Origin: CAMLDH01 sp966250375 | GTDB lineage: Bacteria > Pseudomonadota > Gammaproteobacteria > Burkholderiales > Burkholderiaceae_D | Assembly (NCBI GenBank): GCA_966250375.1 | Contig: CBINHE010000086.1 | Location: 1 to 18,252, forward strand | DNA: 18,252 nt | Direction: 5' to 3' | Part shown: positions 8,536-15,171 of the stretch, piece after piece | Layout of the letters: each line of letters opens with the position of its first letter | How positions within the stretch are numbered: the stretch's first letter is position 1 | The notes under the pieces: model-generated | Told to the model about the DNA's origin: nothing | What the model saw: only the letters and a program-made list of their open reading frames with translations | The model's database searches: none | Program-made: the position numbers and the translations under genes

Positions 8536-8571
8536 GTTATCCATGATTCAGAAGTCTGCATCATGGATAAC
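8536..8571. repeat. Perfect 12-base inverted repeat between antiporter and ybdK-like gene
   Basis: Arms 8536-8547 (GTTATCCATGAT) and 8560-8571 are exact reverse complements with a 12-base loop. The structure sits entirely in the 83-base spacer. A separate 10-base perfect palindrome, TCCGATCGGA, is at 8520-8529. No T-run follows on the minus strand. It could be an mRNA stem affecting stability or expression of the downstream genes, or an operator. Confidence 0.75.
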
Positions 8572-8576
8572 CGCCT

Positions 8577-9794
8577 TCATGATTCTCGCCCGCTTTCGCC
8601 TGACAGTTTCAATGCGAGTTGCGTTGCAACCGGTCCGAACAATTCCAGAACAATCAACGCACCCGCCAGCAACGGTGCAATTTCGGCGGTCGTATGCGGA
8701 TAGATCAAAGAAATTTGTATCAGTCCCAGTCCCATCCCTGCTTCGGCCATGGGCAAGTTGCCCATCACAAGTAATCCCGCCTGCCGCCATTTCAATCTTG
8801 CCGGCCGTGCGAACAGGAAAACACTACATCCGATTGCAGCAAAGCGCGCGCCAATCAAGGCAGCAACCGCAACACCAATCGAGAACAAGTCCGACATGCG
8901 TGTCGATGCGCCGATGGTCACAAACAGTACAACGATGAAGAACTCGCTCGCGATGTCGAATTCCAGCTCCATCAGGTCATACTGCAAGTCGAGATTTTTC
9001 GACATGATGGAGAAAAACAGCATCGTCAACAGCACTGGCAGTTGCAATGCATGTGCGGCACCGATGCTTAATGTGATCACCGAGACGACCAGCACGAATT
9101 GCCGCGTGCGTTCACGACCGAAAAAGCGCGCCAGCGGCATCGTCAGCCGGTACATGACATACGCCAGCAACAATGAACCGCAGAGTGAATACAGCGTGTG
9201 CGAAACAAGCGTCGCCAGATTGGTCAGCCCTTCTGTCGCCACTATCGGCAACAACAGATAGGCGGCCAGTAACGCAATGAGATTATTCAGCGCTGTCATC
9301 GCCGCCAGACGTCGCGTGATGTGCCCTTCCGCTTTCAAATCGCGCACCACCACCATGACGACGGCAGGTGCGGTCCCGATCGCAAGCACGCCGGCGAGCA
9401 TGGCCACCGGCTGCGGAAAACCACACCATTCCAATGCCGCCAACACAAACAAAAAGCACAAAAGTGCACTGCTCAAGACGGTGACCAACAACCATTTCTC
9501 TCGGCGCAGCCACCCGATATCGACATAGCGCCCGAGCTGATACACCATCAGCGCGACTGCGATATCGGCAAAAATATTCGCCAACCGCAATACATCGCCA
9601 GACAGCAAATTCAATCCCCCCACCCCCAGTGCAAACCCTGCCAACAGGTAGCCTGTAATGCGAGGTATCCATGGATTCTTTGATACCAGATGCCCGCCAA
9701 TCAATCCGAACAGCAGCAAGCTACCGAACAATAACAGTGCATTCCATTGGATCGGCTGCACCAGGATGAAAGACGGAAGAGTCCATGACGGCAT
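8577..9794 (-). CDS. Cation:proton antiporter, CPA2 (Na+/H+ exchanger / Kef-like) membrane domain
   Basis: A 405-residue integral membrane protein with about 11-13 hydrophobic segments spread over the whole length, starting at ~18-40, 46-63, 71-91 and 101-124. The motif GTAPAVVMVVVRDLKAEGHITRRLAAMTALNN (~140-171) is typical of the Na_H_Exchanger (CPA2) family, where a TSPAVV...EL.AEG block lies at the ion path. The expected role is monovalent cation (Na+ or K+) exchange for protons in the inner membrane. The C-terminal nucleotide-binding RCK/KTN domain found in KefB/KefC is absent. The ATG at 9794 has a very strong Shine-Dalgarno (GGGAGGGGGAG). It appears to be the first gene of a unit with the ligase and flavoprotein. 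Ion specificity cannot be told from sequence. Confidence 0.88.
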   Translation of the reverse strand: MPSWTLPSFILVQPIQWNALLLFGSLLLFGLIGGHLVSKNPWIPRITGYLLAGFALGVGGLNLLSGDVLRLANIFADIAVALMVYQLGRYVDIGWLRREKWLLVTVLSSALLCFLFVLAALEWCGFPQPVAMLAGVLAIGTAPAVVMVVVRDLKAEGHITRRLAAMTALNNLIALLAAYLLLPIVATEGLTNLATLVSHTLYSLCGSLLLAYVMYRLTMPLARFFGRERTRQFVLVVSVITLSIGAAHALQLPVLLTMLFFSIMSKNLDLQYDLMELEFDIASEFFIVVLFVTIGASTRMSDLFSIGVAVAALIGARFAAIGCSVFLFARPARLKWRQAGLLVMGNLPMAEAGMGLGLIQISLIYPHTTAEIAPLLAGALIVLELFGPVATQLALKLSGESGRES

Positions 9795-10250
9795 AGCTCC
9801 CCCTCCCTAAATTTTTTGAAGACAGCGTCGTGCGGCACTTTGCACTTCACTCTGTCCCGCAATGTTTTATTAATTCGTTGGAGATAAAGCGGCGCTCTGC
9901 ACAGGCGATGCCTGGGCTGCGCTGAACTCTATCCACAATGTTATTAATTTGATGAAAACAGAGCCGTGCCGTACTATGCACTTGGGCTTGGACTTGGCTT
10001 TGTTCCGCAATGTATTTGAATCTCAACGAAAAAACAGGGAAACAATGCAGCTATTGCATGCCCCTATGTATCCAGCCCTTATGTATCCACCAACATAACT
10101 CCCACTCTTAAATAAAGAACAGTTACACAATGTAACCATCTCAACTTGGGCCCTCCGGGAAAGATAAAGTTCCTGCTGAAAATTCATATCGACAATTAAT
10201 TTCTTAAAAAAAATAATTGCCTATTTGCAGGAAATAAGGAAGGGGAAAAG
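9795..10250. other. Non-coding region with degenerate direct repeats
   Basis: 456 bases between divergent genes. Three degenerate units contain a common core like C-C-R-C-A-A-T-G-T-T-(T)-A-T-T; the shared CAATG starts at 9860, 9936 and 10008, spaced 76 and 72 bases. Units 1 and 3 are most alike: about 24 of 30 bases match between ~9822 and ~9953 onward, both ending in a TGCACTT stretch. A 15-base tandem duplication is at 10061-10090. A palindrome GTTACA-CAA-TGTAAC is at 10122-10136. No RNA gene was recognised. The antiporter promoter is presumably here but no convincing one was found. Confidence 0.5.
10189..10217 (+). promoter_or_regulatory. Candidate sigma-70 promoter of small ORF
   Basis: -35 TCGACA (10189-10194), a 17-base spacer and -10 AATAAT (10212-10217), each 5 of 6 to consensus. 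It lies in an AT-rich patch 33 bases before the small ORF start. The leader would be about 25 bases and would include the strong Shine-Dalgarno at 10236-10246. Confidence 0.5.
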
Positions 10251-10412
10251 ATGCGCAAAATTATTCGGAGCGAGCTAGCGGCGCTTCGAGACGCAGGCAT
10301 TGTTGTGTACCGATCAGAACGCGAATGCTTCGTCCGGCACTGGCAGATGGAAGTCGCCTATGTGAGTTGGATGGACAAGGTCGAGCTAAGGAGCCGCGTC
10401 AGAATAAGTTGA
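10251..10412 (+). CDS. Small hypothetical protein (53 aa)
   Basis: An open frame from ATG 10251 to TGA 10410-10412 that I do not recognise. It begins MRKIIRSELAALRDAGIVVY and ends MDKVELRSRVRIS. The product is rich in charged residues (many Arg and Glu), has one Cys and two Trp, and shows no signal peptide or membrane segment. The opening RSELAALRDAG looks helical. Support for it being real: an unusually strong ribosome binding site (AAGGAAGGGGA, 10236-10246) at good spacing, a consensus-like promoter upstream, and a hairpin terminator downstream. It is the only plus-strand gene candidate and converges on ybiB. It could be a regulator-like small protein or the 5' remnant of a longer gene. Function is unknown. 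Confidence 0.5.
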   Translation: MRKIIRSELAALRDAGIVVYRSERECFVRHWQMEVAYVSWMDKVELRSRVRIS

Positions 10413-10490
10413 CAATTTTAGCGGTCATGACTGATACCAATCCATGGATAAAGTCGAGTCAGTCACTCAATATTTAAGGCGGTTTTCGGG

Positions 10491-10623
10491 AAAGAAAATA
10501 CCCCCTTGCACCGCGCTGGCGGGATGCAGTGCAAGGTACCCCGAGCGACGTGTGGCGAGCCACACTAGCAAGGGGCAACGCAGCAATGCGTCCGCCAGCG
10601 CGGTGCAAGGGGGTATTTTCTTT
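10491..10623. repeat. Long hairpin element with perfect 32-base arms, likely bidirectional terminator
   Basis: Arms 10491-10522 and 10592-10623 are exact reverse complements (32/32). Weaker complementarity continues both outward (about 19 of 25 outer bases, left 10476-10490 against the ybiB end) and inward (about 12 of 19). The 69-base centre holds its own hairpin GTGTGG-CGAG-CCACAC (10550-10565 region). The right arm ends in TATTTTCTTTT and abuts the ybiB stop codon at 10624; the left arm, read on the minus strand, also ends in TATTTTCTTT. It therefore could terminate both the small ORF and ybiB. Size and symmetry also fit a MITE-like or REP-pair element. Confidence 0.85.
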
Positions 10624-11601
10624 TCAGGAAATCGCCTCAATCTTGCAGCGCTTTGCTACCTGCAGGCAGTGTTCCACTTGTTCTGTAATTGGTGCCGGGA
10701 TCGGCTGTTCGTCGGCCAGCGCCGCCTTGATCCACGCTGCAGTCGTGATTGCATCGCTCGCGGCCGGCAATGGCGGCAATTCATCCACTGGCGACTGTTT
10801 TTGTACCAAGACAGTACGTTCACCATCGTGAAACCAATCGATTTGCTGTGCGCGCTTGGCATTTGCCACTGTTTCACCTTCGGTGCCGCGCATGAGAAAT
10901 GCATCGCCGCGCGCGGCCGGTGCAGCGGTCGTGAAATAAGCGGCGAGCATCTCCAGGTATTCCGGGTGGGTATAGGACGTCAATCGCAATGCCGGACCAA
11001 CGAACGGCTGCATGATTTTCACAAGTGTATGGGTCGAGTTGCGTACACCGAGTATCCGCCGCAACGCCAAAATACGCGCCATGCGCGGCGCCAAGTCGTC
11101 GATCGTCATGAATGCAGGTTCATGTTGCGCGAACTGCGCTTCGGCCTGTTGCACAGTGTGTGAAAACGGTATGCCCAGTTCCTGGAAAATTTCCGCAGTC
11201 GTCACGCGGTTCGGATCGTGGATCACGCCATGCACCAGCACCGGCGCACCCATCCGCGCCAGCAGCATGGCTAATAGCGGCGTCAGATTCGCCATGTTGC
11301 GCGAACCGTTGTAGCTCGGGATCACGATCGGTGCATAAGTGCCCGTCGGTGCGGTCAGGCGCTCGAACGACATTTCCGCCGCATCGAGAAAGCCTGCAAT
11401 TTCATCGACCGATTCGCCCTTGATGCGCATTGCCAGAAGAATCCCGCCGAGTTCCAGATCTGAAACCCGGCCGTCGAGCATGGCGGCGTACAGTTCTTGG
11501 GCATCGGCACGCGACATGCTGCGCGCACCAGCTTTTCCGCGGCCGATTTCCTTGATGAAACGAGCGGCGGGGAATGGATTTTTGCTGTGTGGAGTGTTCA
11601 T
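10624..11601 (-). CDS. ybiB: DNA-binding protein YbiB (TrpD2 family)
   Basis: A 325-residue member of the YbiB/TrpD2 family, which has the anthranilate phosphoribosyltransferase fold but in E. coli binds nucleic acid rather than making tryptophan. Family features are FIKEIGRGKAGARSMSRADAQELYAAMLDGRVSDLELGGILLAMRIKGES at the start, IPSYNGSRNMANLTPLLAMLLARMG at ~95-118, and VHGVIHDPNRVTTAEIF. The TrpD substrate loop (GTGGD type) is replaced by SYNGSRN, in line with loss of the enzymatic role. The ATG at 11601 lies 35 bases after the nasA stop, so it is likely the last gene of the nir-nas transcript. YbiB next to nitrate assimilation genes is a known betaproteobacterial arrangement, but its role there is unclear. 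The stop codon touches the hairpin element. Confidence 0.9.
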   Translation of the reverse strand: MNTPHSKNPFPAARFIKEIGRGKAGARSMSRADAQELYAAMLDGRVSDLELGGILLAMRIKGESVDEIAGFLDAAEMSFERLTAPTGTYAPIVIPSYNGSRNMANLTPLLAMLLARMGAPVLVHGVIHDPNRVTTAEIFQELGIPFSHTVQQAEAQFAQHEPAFMTIDDLAPRMARILALRRILGVRNSTHTLVKIMQPFVGPALRLTSYTHPEYLEMLAAYFTTAAPAARGDAFLMRGTEGETVANAKRAQQIDWFHDGERTVLVQKQSPVDELPPLPAASDAITTAAWIKAALADEQPIPAPITEQVEHCLQVAKRCKIEAIS

Positions 11602-11636
11602 GGGCGAAGCTTACACCGAAGTAGGCATGTGTCGCT

Positions 11637-14408
11637 TTATACCGCCGCCTTCGCCGAAACCTGCCGGGCAACAATCATCTTCTTCAACTCCGGTACGCAC
11701 GACCCGCAATTCGTGCCGCATTTCAACTTCCCTTGCAGCGACGCTAGCATTGCCTCCGAAGACCCGTAATTGACCATATCTTGCTTCGCCAGTACCTCGG
11801 CAATTTCCGTCTCGGCAACGTTAAGGCAAGTGCAAACAATCCGTCCGCGCGCCTTGAACCCTTCTGGCGTCTTGTTCGACGGCATCAACAGCATGCGTCC
11901 CAGCGCCGCCACTGGCAACTCCCCTTCCAGATATTCCTTCAACCAATGCTCAGCCGAGATATCGCCAGCCAGCGACACCGCCGCCAGCTTGCCGTCCTTG
12001 ACCAGGATATGCCGTGCATTGCCGCGCCGGGTATCGTCGTAGCGCAACACGCTGGCGCCCGCAATACCAAACCGCGATTCGATCTCTTTCGTTAATTCGA
12101 TGGACGCCGGATAGTCGTCGGCTGCCCGGAATAACACGCCCACCTTGTCGCGGCCAAACAAGGTACAGGATGCATAGGCAAACTTCCGCATGCACGCCCG
12201 CAAGGAAGACTGCAGCGCAAGGGCTTGCGACTCATCGATCCAGCCGAATACCAGGAAACGCCACGGCAATTCCGCCTTCAACAGTTTTACCGCCGCATGC
12301 TTTAGCTCGGGCTGCTTCGAACTCGGATCCAGCACCGGCAAGGTCAAGGTGTTGACGCCGTACGTCGCGCCATCGCCATGGCCGCGCCCCGACACATATT
12401 CTTCACCCCAGTGCATGCCGATGAATGCCTGGCCGCCACGCATATCATCGCCGGCCACGACCGGCAGGATTTGCGAACCGCGCTTGCTGGTCACATGCAC
12501 CAGATCGCCATTCTTGAACAGGCGGCGGTCCATGTCGGTCTGTGCCAGCACGACGGCCGGTTCCGCCGCATGCGCAAACAGTTGTGCAACCGTGCCAGTG
12601 CGACTCATGCCATGCCACTGGTCGCGCAGGCGGCCGGTCGTCAAGCGAAACGGAAAGCGCGCATCGACCGGTTCCGCCACCGGCTTGTACACGGCATTGA
12701 CGAATTTCGCGCGTCCGCTGGCCGTCGGGAAGAGGCCGTCCTCATACAAGCGTTTCTTGCCGCTTGTCGCGCCTTCCGGAAACGGCCATTGCTGCGGGCC
12801 CTGCTCTTCCAGAATCCGGAACGACAGGCCGGTAATATCGAGGTCGCGCCCGCGCGTCGATTCGCGATGCTCGTTCCAGATTTCTTCAGTGCTCGCAAAT
12901 GGAAAAAGCGTGGTCGTCTTTCCCATCACGGCTTCAAGCTTGCGCGCACAGTCGATCACGATTTCCCAATCGTGCCGCGTCTCGGCAGGCTTTCCCAACA
13001 CCGGCTTGAAACGCGTGATGCAGCGCTCCGAATTGGTGACGGTGCCTTCCTTCTCGCTCCATGTCGTCGCCGGCAACAGCACGTCGGCGTAATCGACCGT
13101 TGCCGTCGTCCTGTACGCTTCCTGCACGATCACAAGCTCTGCTTTTTCCAGGGCCTCGCGCACCAGCTTCTGATCGGGCAGCGATTGTGCCGGGTTGGTG
13201 CAGGCGATCCACAAGATCTTGATGTCGCCGGCACGCACCGCTTCAAACATTTCAACCGCGGTCTTTCCCGGTCTCGATGGCACGTCATCGATGCCCCAGA
13301 ACTTCGCGACTTCCGCGCGATGCTCGGGATTGGCGAGGTCGCGATGTGCGGACAACAGGTTGGCCATGCCGCCCACTTCGCGTCCGCCCATCGCATTGGG
13401 TTGCCCGGTCAATGAAAACGGTCCCGCGCCAGGCTTGCCGATTTGATGCGTGGCCAAATGCAGGTTGATCAGCGATGCGTTTTTTGCGGTGCCGGATGAC
13501 GATTGGTTCAAGCCTTGGCAATACAGCGACAGCGCTGCCTTCGATGTGCCGAACCAGCGTGCCGCCTGGATCAGATCGTCTTCGCTGATGCCGCAGGTTT
13601 CCGCCACGGACTTCGGGGTGTAATCGCGCACCGTGCGCTTCAATTCCGCAAAGCCTTCGGTATGCGCGTCGATGTAAGCGGTATCGATCAAATCTTCCCA
13701 TAGGCAGATATGCAGCATGCCGTTGAACAACGCGACATCCGTGCCGGGCAAAATCGGCAGGAACAAGTCCGCCTCGCGCGCCGTATCGGTGCGGCGCGGA
13801 TCGGCGACGATCACTTTCAGTTTCGGATTTTTTTTGCGCGCATCTTCGATGCGGCGGTAGAGAATCGGATGCGCGTATGCGGTATTCGAGCCGGCGATGA
13901 AAATCAACTCGGCCAGATCGATATCCTCATAACAGGCAGGCGGCGCATCAGCACCCAGCGTTTGCTTGTAGCCGGCAACCGCGCTCGACATGCACAAACG
14001 TGAATTGGTATCGATATTGTTGGTACCGATCAGTCCCTTGGAAAGTTTGTTGAAGACGTAATAATCCTCCGTCAGCAACTGCCCGGAAATGTAAAAACCA
14101 ACGCTGTCCGGTCCATGCCTGCGTATCGTGTCGGCGATTTTTCCCGTGATGAAATTGAGGCTCTTGTCCCACGATGCGCGTGCACGCGGCATATCACGCG
14201 TCACACGCAGTTCCGGATAGAGCGCACGCGCCTGCTGTTGCAACGCCGGCCGCGCCGACAAGTGCAAGGTACTACCTTTGGTACACAGCCGTCCAAAGTT
14301 CGCAGGATGGTCAGGGTCGCCGCGCACGCCTGTGATTTTTTCACCGTTCGACTGAACGATGACGCCGCAGCCTACTCCGCAATAGCAACAGGTGGCTTTG
14401 GTTTCCAT
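11637..14408 (-). CDS. nasA: Assimilatory nitrate reductase, catalytic subunit
   Basis: Cytoplasmic molybdenum bis-MGD enzyme reducing nitrate to nitrite. With ATG 14408 it has 923 residues. An N-terminal [4Fe-4S] motif uses C7 (or C8), C10, C14 and C42 (CCYCGVGCG...GRLCTKG). The Mo-cofactor domain shows GQLLTEDYYVFNKLSKG, NTNSRLCMSSAVAGYK and LTGQPNAMGGREVGGMANLLS. The MGD-binding C-terminal domain has RLTTGRLRDQWHGMSRTG. At the end is a BFD-like [2Fe-2S] domain with C859, C861, C897, C901 and C904 (CTCLNV...CGTNCGSC), as in Klebsiella-type NasA. A GTG 29 codons upstream is also open, but the added residues are encoded by a palindromic repeat (GPLPHAGEGE), so the ATG is preferred despite a poor Shine-Dalgarno. 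It lies 379 bases from nirD and acts with NirBD. Confidence 0.95.
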   Translation of the reverse strand: METKATCCYCGVGCGVIVQSNGEKITGVRGDPDHPANFGRLCTKGSTLHLSARPALQQQARALYPELRVTRDMPRARASWDKSLNFITGKIADTIRRHGPDSVGFYISGQLLTEDYYVFNKLSKGLIGTNNIDTNSRLCMSSAVAGYKQTLGADAPPACYEDIDLAELIFIAGSNTAYAHPILYRRIEDARKKNPKLKVIVADPRRTDTAREADLFLPILPGTDVALFNGMLHICLWEDLIDTAYIDAHTEGFAELKRTVRDYTPKSVAETCGISEDDLIQAARWFGTSKAALSLYCQGLNQSSSGTAKNASLINLHLATHQIGKPGAGPFSLTGQPNAMGGREVGGMANLLSAHRDLANPEHRAEVAKFWGIDDVPSRPGKTAVEMFEAVRAGDIKILWIACTNPAQSLPDQKLVREALEKAELVIVQEAYRTTATVDYADVLLPATTWSEKEGTVTNSERCITRFKPVLGKPAETRHDWEIVIDCARKLEAVMGKTTTLFPFASTEEIWNEHRESTRGRDLDITGLSFRILEEQGPQQWPFPEGATSGKKRLYEDGLFPTASGRAKFVNAVYKPVAEPVDARFPFRLTTGRLRDQWHGMSRTGTVAQLFAHAAEPAVVLAQTDMDRRLFKNGDLVHVTSKRGSQILPVVAGDDMRGGQAFIGMHWGEEYVSGRGHGDGATYGVNTLTLPVLDPSSKQPELKHAAVKLLKAELPWRFLVFGWIDESQALALQSSLRACMRKFAYASCTLFGRDKVGVLFRAADDYPASIELTKEIESRFGIAGASVLRYDDTRRGNARHILVKDGKLAAVSLAGDISAEHWLKEYLEGELPVAALGRMLLMPSNKTPEGFKARGRIVCTCLNVAETEIAEVLAKQDMVNYGSSEAMLASLQGKLKCGTNCGSCVPELKKMIVARQVSAKAAV

Positions 14409-14420
14409 TTGAATTTGTGC

Positions 14421-14460
14421 GCTCTCACCCTCTCCCGCATGCGGGAGAGGGCCAGAGTGA
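14421..14460. repeat. Palindromic REP-like repeat before nasA
   Basis: A perfect 24-base palindrome at 14428-14451 with half-site CCCTCTCCCGCA, plus further pairing CTCT/AGAG outside a small two-base mismatch. The same CCCTCTCCCGC core recurs in the outer arms of the element at 17945-18168. Its translation (PLPHAGEGE) is a common artefact in over-extended proteobacterial proteins. Confidence 0.85.
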
Positions 14461-14547
14461 AGGGCAGCGTTAGGATTTGTGATGTTCAATTGCACGGTTT
14501 GCCTGAAAATTGGTTAGCAGGCGCTTGGCATTCCGTCGCCCTGACCT

Positions 14548-14793
14548 GCTCCCGCTTGCGGGCGTGTCCGGCACCTTGTTTGCTAAGCATCTGCGTTAGA
14601 GGCTCCTTCCCCTTCAAGGGGGCGTAGCAGGGAATTCGGATCGCATGCGATCCGCCTGCGGAGCGGATTGCGCTTGCAAGCGCAATCCTCTTGGTTGGGA
14701 TGGGGATGGGTTACAAGCCACGACATTAAACCCATCCCCACCCTAACCCTCCCCTTGAAAGGGAGGGAATACGGCGTTTGGAACACGTCAGCA
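14548..14793. repeat. Multi-palindromic repeat, copy A (between nirD and nasA)
   Basis: Closely matches the element at 17945-18168: the stretches 14579-14621 and 14693-14787 align almost base for base with 17983-18026 and 18028-18122. Copy A has 71 extra bases (14622-14692) where copy B has two. That insert consists of overlapping palindromes: 14638-14653 (GGATCGCATGCGATCC), 14650-14668 (ATCCGC/GCGGAT) and 14665-14688 (perfect, half-site GGATTGCGCTTG). A diverged left outer arm is present (18 of 21 matches near 14564-14584). The right outer arm is missing, replaced by the nirD 3' end. Confidence 0.85.
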
Positions 14794-15144
14794 AATTGCC
14801 AGTGAATTCAATTCATTCTCGTCCAAATAAACCTGCCCATCTTCCACTTTCACGCTGAATTTTTGCGAGCAACCTTCGTCTGGCGCGGTGGCGCAACCGG
14901 AATCAAGTTGAATATTCCAGTTGTGCAGCGGGCACGCAACACGCTCGCCGAACACGATGCCTTGCGACAGTGGTCCACCCTTGTGCGGGCAGCGGTCCAG
15001 CAACGCAAAAATCTTGTCTTCACTGTTGCGGAAAATCGCGACGTCGGACCGGGCCTCGCCAGGATTGACTGCCCGCTTGACGACCCGTGCGCCGAGCATG
15101 GGGATGTCTGCGACGTTGCAGACGGTTTTCCATTGATGCGACAT
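14788..15144 (-). CDS. nirD: Nitrite reductase (NAD(P)H) small subunit, Rieske type
   Basis: A 118-residue small subunit that pairs with NirB in the cytoplasmic assimilatory reduction of nitrite to ammonium. It has a Rieske fold with both ligand pairs present: C52-P-H54 (RCPHKGGPLS) and C71-P-L-H74 (CPLHNWNI), so a [2Fe-2S] cluster is expected. The ATG at 15144 has a good Shine-Dalgarno (GAGGA, 6 bases upstream). It begins 27 bases after the nirB stop. The final codons and the TGA at 14788-14790 lie inside the end of repeat copy A; the Rieske domain itself is complete before that point, so function should be intact. Confidence 0.95.
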   Translation of the reverse strand: MSHQWKTVCNVADIPMLGARVVKRAVNPGEARSDVAIFRNSEDKIFALLDRCPHKGGPLSQGIVFGERVACPLHNWNIQLDSGCATAPDEGCSQKFSVKVEDGQVYLDENELNSLAIC

Positions 15145-15171
15145 TACAATTCCTCTATTTGAGTTGGACTA

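Noticed and set aside
10371..10459. 16-base imperfect repeat (ATGGACAAGGTCGAGC at 10371 and a relative at 10444)
   Set aside because: 13 of 16 matches over a short stretch with no extension on either side; could be chance.
10444..11163. 239-codon plus-strand frame through the hairpin element and opposite ybiB
   Set aside because: Crosses the perfect inverted repeat and then runs antisense to a conserved gene; no ribosome binding site.
12190..13415. Two long plus-strand frames (300 and 345 codons) opposite nasA
   Set aside because: They overlap each other and lie wholly antisense to nasA, which has clear motifs throughout; typical shadow frames.
14583..14786. 67-codon minus-strand frame between nirD and nasA
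   Set aside because: It is a translation of repeat copy A (peptides such as PFKGRVRVGMGL and PLEGEG), a known type of artefact.
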